Assembly: GCF_006175985.1 (NCBI RefSeq)
Contig: NZ_SRSH01000010.1
Location: 119,873-183,872 of the forward strand
DNA: 64,000 bases
Direction of reading: 5' to 3'
DNA from: Methylotetracoccus oryzae
GTDB taxonomy: Bacteria; Pseudomonadota; Gammaproteobacteria; Methylococcales; Methylococcaceae
Shown here: one piece after another, positions 51,096 to 61,003 of the stretch
Layout of the letters: each line of letters starts with the position of its first letter
Position numbering within the stretch: the first letter of the stretch is position 1
The notes under the pieces: generated by a model
Told to the model about the DNA's origin: nothing
Seen by the model: only the letters and a program-made list of their open reading frames with translations
The model's database searches: none
Program-made: the position numbers and the translations under genes

Positions 51096-52028
51096 ATGAA
51101 CACCTCCGGGATGCAGTACGGGGCCATCATCTCGCCTATCGGCGATGGTGTGACCGCGGACGGTGCGAAACGGTGGTTCCTTTGCGAGGGCTGCAGGTCC
51201 ATCTTCGACACCTACCTCAGCGTCGACAACCGCCCGATACGCTGTCCCCGCTGTCACGGCTTGGTCAGTCGAGTCAGTGCCATACCACCATCTCCGGAAG
51301 GATCGGCGCGACAGTGTGAGGTAAAGCATGCCTCAACGCGGGTTACTCGGATCATCTGCTTGGCGACCTCGCGAAAATGCTCAGGTCGCTGCATCGCCGG
51401 CAAGACGCTGGGCTCTGAGTCTTTCGGTGCTGTCTGGGTGCGCCCCGTGAGTGGTCGTCCGTCACACGAAATATCGGATCAAGAACGACGGTATGCGAAT
51501 GGCCATGCGGTGAAGCTGCTTGAGATCCTCGATGTGCCCTGTCTTTACGCTCAGCCGGATCGTCACCAGTCAGAGAATATTTTGATTGATGACCGATGCT
51601 GCTGGACGTATCGCGGTACCGCCACCTCTGGGCTGGTGACCCGGTGCGTCGATGAACCAGAGCCTCTGTGGACAACAGGCTACTCGACTCTGCATGGTCG
51701 GAACGACCGAGTCCCGGAACATTTGCTCGATCCGGGCAAGGGTTCCCTCCGGTTTATCGCGCTGAACGGTCTGACCCTTGATGCTGGTCCGAAGGCGCCG
51801 CAGTTCGGTAACCAAAAGTTCGTTGTGAGAGCGAGCTTTGATTACGCCGGGAGTTGTTACACTCTCGACGTGACAGATCCAATCTGGGAGTCTGAATGTT
51901 GTCGCCGGGGTCAGGGTCGATTCAGTCTCGGGCCCGTCCTGGCGTGCATCAGCCTTGGAACCCTGTGGGAAGGGTATGCCTATAAGCTGGTGGCGTCGAT
52001 CATCGAACCGAGCATGACCACAAGGTGA
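51096..52028 (+). CDS. zinc-ribbon plus dual-OB domain protein
   Basis: The 310-residue protein has an N-terminal zinc ribbon (CEGC and CPRC) and a longer region starting TRIICLATSRKCSGRCIAGK, which matches the dual-OB domain proteins often encoded beside DUF488 genes. The typical block GAVWVRPVSGRPSHEISDQE is present. OB folds suggest nucleic acid binding. It overlaps the DUF488 gene by 4 bp, so they are co-translated. Function is unknown; this is a recurring pair in accessory regions. Confidence 0.7.
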   Translation: MNTSGMQYGAIISPIGDGVTADGAKRWFLCEGCRSIFDTYLSVDNRPIRCPRCHGLVSRVSAIPPSPEGSARQCEVKHASTRVTRIICLATSRKCSGRCIAGKTLGSESFGAVWVRPVSGRPSHEISDQERRYANGHAVKLLEILDVPCLYAQPDRHQSENILIDDRCCWTYRGTATSGLVTRCVDEPEPLWTTGYSTLHGRNDRVPEHLLDPGKGSLRFIALNGLTLDAGPKAPQFGNQKFVVRASFDYAGSCYTLDVTDPIWESECCRRGQGRFSLGPVLACISLGTLWEGYAYKLVASIIEPSMTTR

Positions 52029-52621
52029 GTGAGCAACTGCTTACGATCGGGCATTCCAATCATGCTCTGGATCAATTTATCGCACTGTTACGCCGTCATG
52101 GCGTAACTGCCTTGGCGGACGTTCGCTCCCAGCCCTACAGCCGCCGCTTTCCCCATTTCTCGCGCGAGCCGCTCAGAGAGACCCTACGGGACGGCGGTGT
52201 GGAGTACGTATTTCTCGGGAAGGAGTTAGGTGCTCGCTCGCAAAATCCTGCCTGCTACCGAGGCGGGAAGGTTCACTACGCATCGTTGGCGATGGAGCCC
52301 ACGTTTGAGACGGGCTTGGAGCGCCTCGTTCGGGGCATGGCGAACCATCAAATTGTCCTGATGTGTGCCGAACGAGATCCTCTGGAATGCCACCGGGCGG
52401 TACTGGTTGCAAGAGCGCTGCACGATCGTGGTGTGCCTGTGTCACACATACTCGGTGACGGAGCGCTGGAGCCGCACGGGGAAATGGAAGGCCGATTGCT
52501 GAGGCTGCTGAAGATCCCCGAAGGCGATCTTTTCAAGAGTCGAGCCGAATGCATACAGGAAGCGTATGAGATTCAGGGTGAACGGATTGCCTACTCTAAT
52601 CCAAATTTCGCTGAGACCTAA
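52025..52621 (+). CDS. DUF488 family protein
   Basis: The 198-residue sequence has the DUF488 pattern: TIGHSNHALDQFIALL, VADVRSQPYSRRFPHF-like stretch, and the cysteine motif LMCAERDPLECHRAVL near residue 115. The last motif may form an active site. Biochemical role is unestablished. It is the second gene of the dual-OB/DUF488 pair. Confidence 0.85.
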   Translation: MSEQLLTIGHSNHALDQFIALLRRHGVTALADVRSQPYSRRFPHFSREPLRETLRDGGVEYVFLGKELGARSQNPACYRGGKVHYASLAMEPTFETGLERLVRGMANHQIVLMCAERDPLECHRAVLVARALHDRGVPVSHILGDGALEPHGEMEGRLLRLLKIPEGDLFKSRAECIQEAYEIQGERIAYSNPNFAET

Positions 52622-52903
52622 TCTGCACTTGGGCTCGCGCGCAGCCTTTGGAAGGCTTACGCTCTAACTTTCCACTCGTCCGCCGTTGACGCCAGGGCTC
52701 CGGCAGTTCGTAGTCGGCAAAGGATGCCAGCACCTCTGTCATGGGTACTTTTCCCAACAGTCTGCCGCGGGTTTCGGGTTAGAAGGGCTGGGTGATAACA
52801 GACCAGTCACCAAAAGGCTGCTTCGCGGAAAAATTCACGCGGCGCTCACTTTCCCCGGAACATCAGCCTGAACCGTCGCCTAGTCTTTAGTGAATCGGGC
52901 GTT
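52622..52903. other. intergenic
   Basis: No supported gene in about 280 bp. Confidence 0.4.
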
Positions 52904-53854
52904 ATGAGCTATTTGGTTCGGGCGGCAGTGATGAGCCTTTGTGATCGTGACTGGTACCGGGAAGAAGCCCGTCAGCGCAGACGCGAAGGCGCGGGTGGTG
53001 ACCGTTCGGCCAAAGAACGTCGTGCCGCATCCGCCTTCGAGCAATGGGCGAAACAGGCGCAGGCGAGAAGGAGTCGATCGCGTTCTGACCTTGGCCTGTT
53101 TCGCTGGATCGCCTTCTGGGTCCTGCTGTTGCTCGTAGCGTCGTTGGTCCTGCAATGGGCTTACGAAAACAGGGCACATTCGGTCGCTGTGAGGCACTCG
53201 CCCGCTCGGTCCAGCCCCCCTATTGGGCAACGCCAAACGACGAGCCCTGAAGAGCGCATCAATCCTTCCCCACCCACATTACCCGGACGTCTACTGATTG
53301 ATCCCTCGTTGCCCCAGGGCCCGTCGAGTCCCAAGCCTGTCGTGCGGTATGCGGAACTGGCGCTGTCACCGCAGGCGAACGGCAACTATCTTACGCGGGG
53401 GACGATCAACGGCCGGGCGGTTCGCTTCCTGATCGATACCGGGGCCAGTTTCGTCACGGTTCCCGAACGACTCAAAGGGGCCTTGGGCCTATCGAGAGGT
53501 ACCTATTTCAAAGTGCGGACCGCAAATGGAGTTGTCGGCAACTATGCGACCCGTATCGAACAGCTGTCGATCGGGCCACTGGCACTGCGTGAGGTCCCGG
53601 GCGCCCTCAATCCGCATGACTCCGACGACACGGTGTTGCTCGGCATGAGCGCTCTGCGAGGCTTCGAACTAATGCAGAGCCATGGCCAGTTGATCCTGAG
53701 GCAGCCGGCCGACTACGCGCAGCACGCTGCTGAGGCTTCGCCTGGGTCAACCCCAATGTTGGGCATGCCCTTGTTCAAGCGGCCGCTGTCGGCCTGTATG
53801 CGCTCGGACAAGTTGGTCGATGCACGCGTGCTGGCATGCATGGAAGGACGCTGA
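52904..53854 (+). CDS. membrane-anchored retropepsin-like aspartyl protease
   Basis: The 316-residue protein has an Arg-rich cytoplasmic N-terminus, one transmembrane helix (IAFWVLLLLVASLVLQWA, about 65-85), a proline-rich linker and a clan AA protease domain. The catalytic Asp is in FLIDTGASFVTVP, with LLGMSALRGFEL downstream. The family (TIGR02281-like) is periplasmic and acts as a dimer. The substrate is unknown. It stands between the DUF488 pair and the IetAS pair. Confidence 0.82.
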   Translation: MSYLVRAAVMSLCDRDWYREEARQRRREGAGGDRSAKERRAASAFEQWAKQAQARRSRSRSDLGLFRWIAFWVLLLLVASLVLQWAYENRAHSVAVRHSPARSSPPIGQRQTTSPEERINPSPPTLPGRLLIDPSLPQGPSSPKPVVRYAELALSPQANGNYLTRGTINGRAVRFLIDTGASFVTVPERLKGALGLSRGTYFKVRTANGVVGNYATRIEQLSIGPLALREVPGALNPHDSDDTVLLGMSALRGFELMQSHGQLILRQPADYAQHAAEASPGSTPMLGMPLFKRPLSACMRSDKLVDARVLACMEGR

Positions 53855-54166
53855 GCGAGGCATCAGCGCCCGGAACCCTGTCCTTTAGCCCCGACAACGC
53901 GGCCTCGCGATCCTGGCCAAAACCGGCCGGCAGATCGAAGCGACGCTGCGCCTGCCGCTGTTGATCGAGACAGGCGTCATCGAAGCCAGGAGGTGTTGGA
54001 GCTCAATGATCGCTGAGGGATCAGTCTAGGATGTCGCGTCCAACCGGAAGCGCGAGCAGATGCTCGAATTGAGCAGTGCTAGGGCAGAGCACTACCCGTA
54101 GCTGACTAAACGGCGTGAATTTCGGTCGCAAACTCGCTTATCATGCGAGTCGAGGGCAAAGCAAGA
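53855..54166. other. intergenic with a phage-gene fragment
   Basis: At 53885-54010 the plus strand reads ILAKTGRQIEATLRLPLLIE, then TGVIEA and, one frame over, QEVLELNDR. This resembles the N-terminal half of the phage-like gene whose C-terminal half is at 50129. I see no intact gene. Confidence 0.4.
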
Positions 54167-55150
54167 ATGGCGACCGCTGAACAAATAAAAGCTTTATTGA
54201 GAAGTCACGCGGATCGTGATGATCCACGGTTCTATTCTATCGCCTTACAGGTAGCCGCCCAGGAAGCACGACAGGGACATCACAAACTGGCTAGTGACAT
54301 CAAGGCCATGGTCGAGAAGTCCCAGGCGGCTGCGAACCTGAGGCCAGCAACTTCAAAGCCGACTCCTTTGATTCAACAGCCCAAGGGGGACCTTAAAGGC
54401 CTCTTGGAGCTGACTCACGCTCAGATCCGCGGTAGCGAACTGGTCTTGGTCCGTGCCGTTCGCGAGCGCCTCGACCAGGTGCTTTTGGAACAGCGCCAAA
54501 AGGATAGACTCGCTCAGTTCGGTCTTTTTGCCCGAAGGAAATTGCTATTCACAGGATCACCGGGCACCGGGAAGACAATGTCCGCTGCGGTTCTGGCAAC
54601 TGAGCTTCGGTTGCCCCTCTACACGATCGTCCTCGACAGCCTTATCACGCGCTTCATGGGTGAGACCGCTGCGAAGCTTCGTTTGGTTTTCGATCATATC
54701 AAGCAGACCCGCGCCGTCTATTTGTTCGACGAGTTCGATGCCATCGGAACCCAGCGCGGCTCTCAAAATGACGTTGGCGAGATTCGACGAGTGCTCAACT
54801 CGTTCCTATTGTTCGTTGAGCAGGATGATTCCGAAAGCGTGATCATCGCGGCCACCAATCACCCTGAACTTCTCGACAAGGCTCTCTACCGTCGCTTTGA
54901 CGACATCATTCGATTTGAAAAACCAGGTAGAGAGCAAATCCAAGCTCTAGTTGAGAACCGCTTGGCGCTGTTTGAAACCGGTTCGCTGGTGTGGGATGAG
55001 ATCACGGCTGCCGCAGAAGGATTGAGCGCAGCAGAAGTGACTCGAGCGTCTGAGGACGCCGCGAAGGAGGCTGTCCTGCACCATGCAGGCAAGATCTCAA
55101 CGTCACTCGTCATCAAGGCTATTGAACGGCGCCACACTGGCAAGGATTAA
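54167..55150 (+). CDS. ietA: AAA ATPase of an IetAS-type defence pair
   Basis: The 327-residue protein has a helical N-terminal part and a AAA+ domain with Walker A LFTGSPGTGKTMSAAVLATE (about residue 132), Walker B AVYLFDEFDAIG and sensor IIAATNHPELLDKALYRRF. Next to a subtilisin gene it forms the IetAS arrangement, reported to give phage resistance. I chose the ATG at 54167 with GAGG upstream. Base composition is lower in GC than the transfer genes. Confidence 0.82.
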   Translation: MATAEQIKALLRSHADRDDPRFYSIALQVAAQEARQGHHKLASDIKAMVEKSQAAANLRPATSKPTPLIQQPKGDLKGLLELTHAQIRGSELVLVRAVRERLDQVLLEQRQKDRLAQFGLFARRKLLFTGSPGTGKTMSAAVLATELRLPLYTIVLDSLITRFMGETAAKLRLVFDHIKQTRAVYLFDEFDAIGTQRGSQNDVGEIRRVLNSFLLFVEQDDSESVIIAATNHPELLDKALYRRFDDIIRFEKPGREQIQALVENRLALFETGSLVWDEITAAAEGLSAAEVTRASEDAAKEAVLHHAGKISTSLVIKAIERRHTGKD

Positions 55151-55159
55151 GGGGACTCA

Positions 55160-57679
55160 ATGCCCGAATGGAAGCGACACATCCTGGTTAATGGATTCGC
55201 CCACAACGAAGACTTTCGATCCAGAAAGCAACCGCGGAATCCTCAAATTCCTCCCCAAGACCGAGTCGCGCATGGGCAATATCTTTCGTCACATTACAGC
55301 GCACTGGTTGACCAATTTGAAGCGCGGCGGGCTCTAGCTGAAAGCCCGATAACAGAAGACATCGGGATCTATGTAGAGATTGTGAGTGCCCCAGGCTGTG
55401 AACTTCCATTGGACAGCTTGGATACGCGCGATTTCAAGCTTCGATCGTGCCGCAAAGAGGAAGATCACGAAGTCGCTCTGGTTTTTATACCAGAACCCAG
55501 GCGGCGAGCTTTTCAGAAAAAGCTGGCGCAGTACCTCGACCCCGAAAAGGACGGAAAGGTTGGGCCACGAAACCACAACCTAGTCGATAGTATCGCCCAG
55601 ATCAAGCTGGCTGACCTGCAGTCATTTTGGACTGACGACCCGCAATACTTTCCCAATGACCCGGATCAGGCGATATGGTGGGAACTGTGGCTGAACAAGC
55701 GGAGCTTAGACGAGAATACTCTCGGTATCGCTCGACGTCTTGCGGACCGGATAAACGGCCGGATGGGCAACACTTCGATCGATTTCTTCGATAGCGTCGT
55801 AGTCTTGATCCGGGCTTCTGCACACCAGTTAGAAGACGCGCTGGAGTTAATCGCATCACTTGAAGAGCTGCGTCGAGCCAGGGAGACGCCGACCGTATTC
55901 GTTGAATCTTCGCCGAAAGATCAGCAGCAGTGGGCTGAGGATTTGTTACAGCGAATAGTGTACGACGATGGCGTATCCACCGCAGTTACCATTCTTGATG
56001 CCGGCGTCAACTATCAGCATTCGATAATAGCCACTGTCTGCAGTTCAGCGTATGCCGAGCGCTGGAATCCTAAGTGGCCGTATTTCGACGCTGTTGATCC
56101 TGCAACTCCGTTGGCGCCTTTCAATGATCACGGGTCTAGACAAGCAGGACTTGCCACATTTGGTGATCTGCAAGCGGAATTGGTAAGTGACCAACCCGTT
56201 GTTCTGAGACACCGCATAGAGTCCGGACGCATACTGCCGCCGATCGGTGTGAATGATCCGGATTTGTATGGCGCTGTAACCGTTGGCACAGCAGCGAAGC
56301 TGGAGATTGAGCGGCCACAGCTGAACCGAGCTTATTCACTTGCTGTGACCGCCGACCCCGAAGGGATGGGTGGACAACCATCATCTTGGTCGGCCGAGAT
56401 CGATCAGTTCACGTCCGGTGTGTCGGACGGAAGACCCCGCCTTTTCGTGATTTCTGCCGGTAACAATCGAAATGTGTTGCCGCACACCGATTACTGGGAC
56501 CAAGTCCACCTCGCTGAGATCGAGGATCCCGCCCAGGCATGGAATGCGCTTACGGTCGGTGCGTACACTGAGAAGACAACCAACGATGATCCGAGTTTTG
56601 AGGGATGGTCACCGTTCGCGCGCTACGGTGATGTCGCGCCTGCATCGCGATCCTCGGTGAACTGGCAGTGGCGGAAGCATGCTCCCTACAAGCCCGATCT
56701 CGTCGCGGAGGGAGGTAATAGGCTGATATCGCCTGACCATACCGAGATTACTGATGCTGATGTCGTGTCCTTGTTGACAACATCGGGTAGAACCACCGGA
56801 CAGCTCTTCGAAGTCACCGCAGATACGAGTGCAGCCTGTGCCTTGGTATCTCGCCAGGCAGCCATACTCATGAGTGACTATCCTGAATACGGGCCGGAAA
56901 CAATACGCGGCCTGCTGGTGCACTCAGCCGAATGGACCGACCGTATGTGGGAGAGATTTGGATTACTGCTGAGACAGCATAGCAACAAAGTCGCAAAAGA
57001 GACGATGCTGCGAACCGTTGGCTATGGTGTTCCGAAATTGGAGCGTGCCCGGTACAGCGCCAATCACGCTTTGACGCTTATCGCTCAAGACCGACTGCAA
57101 CCGTTCACTAGAAAGGCGGAGGCAGGAAATTCCGGCGACCCAACGCTGAACGAAATGCAGCTGTATCAGTTGCCGTGGCCTGTTGAGTCGTTGCTGCAAC
57201 TCCCTCCGGAATTGGAGGTAAGGCTTCGCGTTACGTTGTCGTACTTCATCGAGCCGAATCCCGGCAGACGTGGATATCGTCGGCGGTTTAGCTACCAGTC
57301 GCATGGACTTCGTTTTGAGGTGATACGTCCCGGCCAGACCCTGGAGAACTTCCGCGCGTTCATCAATGGATTAGCGGATGCAGATGACTATGACGGGCCC
57401 GAGGGCGATGCCGATGGCTGGCATCTGGGGCCACAGTTGCGCACCCGTGGTTCCCTCCATTCAGACGTCTGGACTGGCTCGGCTGCTGCACTTGCGGATA
57501 TGCACACCATCGCTGTGTACCCCGTCGGTGGATGGTGGAAGTATCGTAGGGCTGACGATCGTTGGCAAAAAAATGTCTCCTACAGCCTCATCGTGAGCAT
57601 TGACGTGCCCGATGAAACAGTGGACATCTACTCGGTTGTGTCCAACTTGGTTGAAACACGCGTCTCGGTCGAAACATAA
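55160..57679 (+). CDS. ietS: subtilisin-like protease of an IetAS-type defence pair
   Basis: The 839-residue protein contains an S8 protease domain with catalytic Asp in VTILDAGVNYQH, His in FNDHGSRQAGLA and Ser in TADTSAACALVSRQAA. An N-terminal region of about 250 residues and a long C-terminal beta-rich domain flank it. No signal peptide is present, so it acts in the cytoplasm. In IetAS the ATPase is thought to unleash the protease on infection. It starts 9 bp after the ATPase gene. Confidence 0.85.
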   Translation: MPEWKRHILVNGFAHNEDFRSRKQPRNPQIPPQDRVAHGQYLSSHYSALVDQFEARRALAESPITEDIGIYVEIVSAPGCELPLDSLDTRDFKLRSCRKEEDHEVALVFIPEPRRRAFQKKLAQYLDPEKDGKVGPRNHNLVDSIAQIKLADLQSFWTDDPQYFPNDPDQAIWWELWLNKRSLDENTLGIARRLADRINGRMGNTSIDFFDSVVVLIRASAHQLEDALELIASLEELRRARETPTVFVESSPKDQQQWAEDLLQRIVYDDGVSTAVTILDAGVNYQHSIIATVCSSAYAERWNPKWPYFDAVDPATPLAPFNDHGSRQAGLATFGDLQAELVSDQPVVLRHRIESGRILPPIGVNDPDLYGAVTVGTAAKLEIERPQLNRAYSLAVTADPEGMGGQPSSWSAEIDQFTSGVSDGRPRLFVISAGNNRNVLPHTDYWDQVHLAEIEDPAQAWNALTVGAYTEKTTNDDPSFEGWSPFARYGDVAPASRSSVNWQWRKHAPYKPDLVAEGGNRLISPDHTEITDADVVSLLTTSGRTTGQLFEVTADTSAACALVSRQAAILMSDYPEYGPETIRGLLVHSAEWTDRMWERFGLLLRQHSNKVAKETMLRTVGYGVPKLERARYSANHALTLIAQDRLQPFTRKAEAGNSGDPTLNEMQLYQLPWPVESLLQLPPELEVRLRVTLSYFIEPNPGRRGYRRRFSYQSHGLRFEVIRPGQTLENFRAFINGLADADDYDGPEGDADGWHLGPQLRTRGSLHSDVWTGSAAALADMHTIAVYPVGGWWKYRRADDRWQKNVSYSLIVSIDVPDETVDIYSVVSNLVETRVSVET

Positions 57680-57700
57680 ACAGGAACTCGGGGGAACGCT

Positions 57701-60700
57701 TTGACCGTTGATTCTGATTCAAGCGCTACGCGTCCAGATCTCGGTGAACTCCTGCTGTCCCTGGTCCCCACGGATGGCACCCCAATCGGTAATGTCGCCT
57801 TGCGGCGGGCCATGGAGGCCAGACTTGCCGCCGAAGGTCGCATACTGGCCGAACAGGACTACTGGGAGGCCCACACCACGCTGATCGCCCAAGGCCTGCT
57901 GCTCAAAGGCCAGGGCCGCGGCGGCTCGGTACGCCGACCGGTGCAGGTCGAGTCGCCGGATGAAAGCTTCACCTTGCAAACGATTTCGCCGTCTGCAGAA
58001 GAACCGGCTGATGCGGTCAAAGCGCGTGCCCCAAGTCGTGCAGGCCCGCGGATGGCTGTTGCCGACCAGGCGGCGCAGATCATCGCCTACCGCCATACCG
58101 ACAAGCGTAAGAACAATCCGGAAGTCGGCATGGTCACGCCGGCCACCGATCCGGATGGCGACAAAACCCGCTGGGCCTATGATCCGCATCTGGATCCGGC
58201 CCTTCAATTCGACTCGCAGCGGGCCGCGATCGAGACGCTGATCGACGAGGCGCTGGCCTCCGGCGATGCCGAGCGGATGCGCGAAGCGCTGGAGGAACTC
58301 AAGCGCCGGCAAACCCCTTACCTCAACTGGGCCGGCAAGGCGGAGCGTACGAGTTTCGAGATCGACACGGTCAGTCTGCATGTCCACGAACGGGTGGACC
58401 CGGCCAGCATCCTGTCGGCCGTGCGCAAGGCCATGAAGGTGGAGGGCAAAAGCAAGGGTGCGGTGGCAGCCTTCCAGTACGACTTGTTCAATGCCCCGTT
58501 TGAAAACCTGCCGCTGCGCGACGCGATCGATTTCTACCGGCACGAACGCGGTTGGGCGAACCGGTTGATCGCCGGCGACAGCCTGCTGGTCATGAACAGT
58601 CTGCTGCAAAAGGAGAGCATGGCCGCCCGGGTGCAGATGATCTACATCGACCCGCCTTATGGCATCAAGTACGGCAGCAATTTCAGCCTTTCGTCGGCAA
58701 GCGTGACGTCAAGGACCGCAACGACGCGGACCTGACCCAGGAACCCGAAATGATCAAGGCATTTCGGGATACCTGGGAACTGGGCATCCATTCCTACCTG
58801 ACTTACCTGCGTGACCGGTTATTGCTGGCGCGCGAGCTCTTGCATGAGTCGGGCAGCCTGTTCGTGCAGATTTCGGATGAGAATCTTCATCACGTGCGAG
58901 AGTTGTTGGACGAGATATTTGGAGCCAGGAATCTTGTTTCTGTTATTACATTCAAAAAAACTTCTGGCGCCGGCAGCTTTGCGGGAGGAACTAATGTATT
59001 GCCCGCTACCTCAGATTACTTGCTTTGGTTCGCACGCAATCTAGAGCGTGTGAAATATCACCAACTTTTCAGAGATAAGGAAGCCGGTGGAGCGGGTGGA
59101 GGAGCTTATTCCTGGAAACTGGCGTCGTCAGGTGCGCGACTACGGGCAAATGAACAAGAAAGAATCCAACCGCCACCGGGAACAAGAATTTTTCGTGCCG
59201 ACAATTTGACCTCGCAGACTACCCGCGTAGGACAAACCACGGTCTTCGACGTATTGTTATATGGTCAGGTCTTCCGGCCGTCAAAGGGCGGATGGAAGAC
59301 GAATACATCAGGCATGCAACATCTTGTAAGGGCGGATAGGTTGATCGCTCTAGGAAACACGCTTTCATACGTTCGGTTTATCGATGACTTCCCGGCATTT
59401 TCCTTGAATAACTTCTGGGATGACACAACTACAGCTGGTTTCGCAGACGACAAGTCCTATGTAGTGCAAACGAACCAGCGCGTTATCGAACGCTGCCTGC
59501 TCATGACCACCGACCCCGGGGATTTGGTCCTCGACCCCACCTGCGGCTCCGGTACCACAGCCTTCGTCGCCGAGAAATGGGGCCGTCGCTGGATCACCTG
59601 CGACACGTCGCGCGTCGCGATCACGCTGGCCAAACAGCGGTTGATGACGGCCAGCTATGACTACTTCGAGCTGAAATACCCGCATGAGGGACTCAAGGGC
59701 GGCTTCATCTACAAGACCGTCCCGCACGTCACACTGAAGTCCATCGCCAACAATCCCGACATCGATACGATCTACGAACGGCTACATCCGGCGATCGCGT
59801 CGGCGCTGTCCGAGCTGAATGACATCCTCAAGACCCATCCACCCGCGCAGCGCTACACCGTTACTGAAGGCGCACGGAAGGGCCAGCAACTCGCGCTTGG
59901 CTCGGCGGAGCAGGCTTTTTCGGAATGGGAAGTGCCCTTCGACTTTCCCGAAGGCTGGGATCAGGCGGTGCGGCCCGCCTTCGACGCCTTTCACGTTGCA
60001 CGGCAAGCGATGCAGCGCGAGATGGACCGCAGTATCGCGGCCCATGCCTATCAGGAGACCTTGTATGACCAGCCGGCCGTCTCCAAGACCAAGCTGCGCA
60101 TCAGCGGCCCATTCACGGTGGAGGCCGTGCCGTTCCCGAGCGTCAAATCGCTCGACGAGGCCAGCGGTCCGGATGAAGCCGACACCAGCATCGCCCGCAC
60201 CGGGGAAAGCGGGCGACAACATCAATGGCGCGATGAACTGCTGAAGACCGGAATCCGCGGCAAGGGCGGGCAGCGGCTCACGTTCGCCGACCTCGAGGCG
60301 CTGCCGGCCGATGCCGACTTCCGCCATCTGCACGCCAGCGGACATCTCGATAGTGGCGAGCGCGTCGTCGTCAGTTTTGGGCCCGAGCACGCGGCGCTGG
60401 AACAACGCCAGGTCGCCAATGCGCTGAACGAGGCCGGCAACCTGTTCCCGCTCCCGAAGATGATCGTGTTCTGCGCCTTCACCTTCGATCCGGAAGCGGC
60501 CAAGGACATCGACGCGATCAAGGGCATCACCGCGCTGAAGGCGCAGATGAACACCGATCTGCTGACCGAGGATCTGAAGAAGGCTCGCGCCAGCAATCAA
60601 AGCTTCTGGCTGATGGGCCAGCCCGAGGTCGAGGTGCGAACCCGCGCGGATGGTCTGTATGAGGTCGAAGTCCATGGCTTCGACTACTTCGATACCGTCA

Positions 60701-60990
60701 AAGGCGAACTGGTCTCCGGCGGTAAGAGCAAGATCGCGCTGTGGCTGCTGGACACCGACTACGATGAGCGCAGCCTGTTTCCGCGCCAGGTGTTTTTTCC
60801 GATGGCCGGTAAGGGCGAAGGTTGGGAGAAGCTCAAGAAGGATATCCGCGCGGAACTGGACGAGACGCGCCTGGCGGCTTTTCACGGCACCGTCAGCCTG
60901 CCGTTCGAGGTTGGCGACAACCGCAAGATCGCGGTCAAGATCGTCGATGACCGGGGTATCGAATCGCTCAAAGTGATCCCGCTGAATTGA
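57701..60990 (+). pseudogene. type III-like DNA methyltransferase Mod, one-base frameshift
   Basis: The product would be about 1096 residues. It has an N-terminal winged-helix segment (LLSLVPTDGTPIGNVALRRA), the YDPHLDPALQFDSQRA block, motif IV MIYIDPPYGIKYGSNF, and motif I LDPTCGSGTTAFVAEKW in the beta-class order of an N6-adenine methylase, plus a long C-terminal part. At 58684 one C is missing: the frame changes from NFSLSSAS to NFQPFVGKRDVKDRN. The start is TTG with GGGGGAA upstream. It may be a mutation or sequencing error; the tract is not a simple repeat, so phase variation is less likely. Confidence 0.85.
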
Positions 60991-61003
60991 AGTCTTGGGC
61001 GCG

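Noticed and set aside
50408..51319. A 303-codon plus-strand frame over the holin region
   Set aside because: It is Arg-rich and motif-free, while the holin frame in another phase has clear membrane helices.
58552..58683. The first 44 codons of the plus-strand frame beginning at 58552 as a separate gene start
   Set aside because: That part translates to nonsense (Arg/His-rich) and lies in the wrong phase of Mod. Protein-like sequence begins only at the frameshift point.
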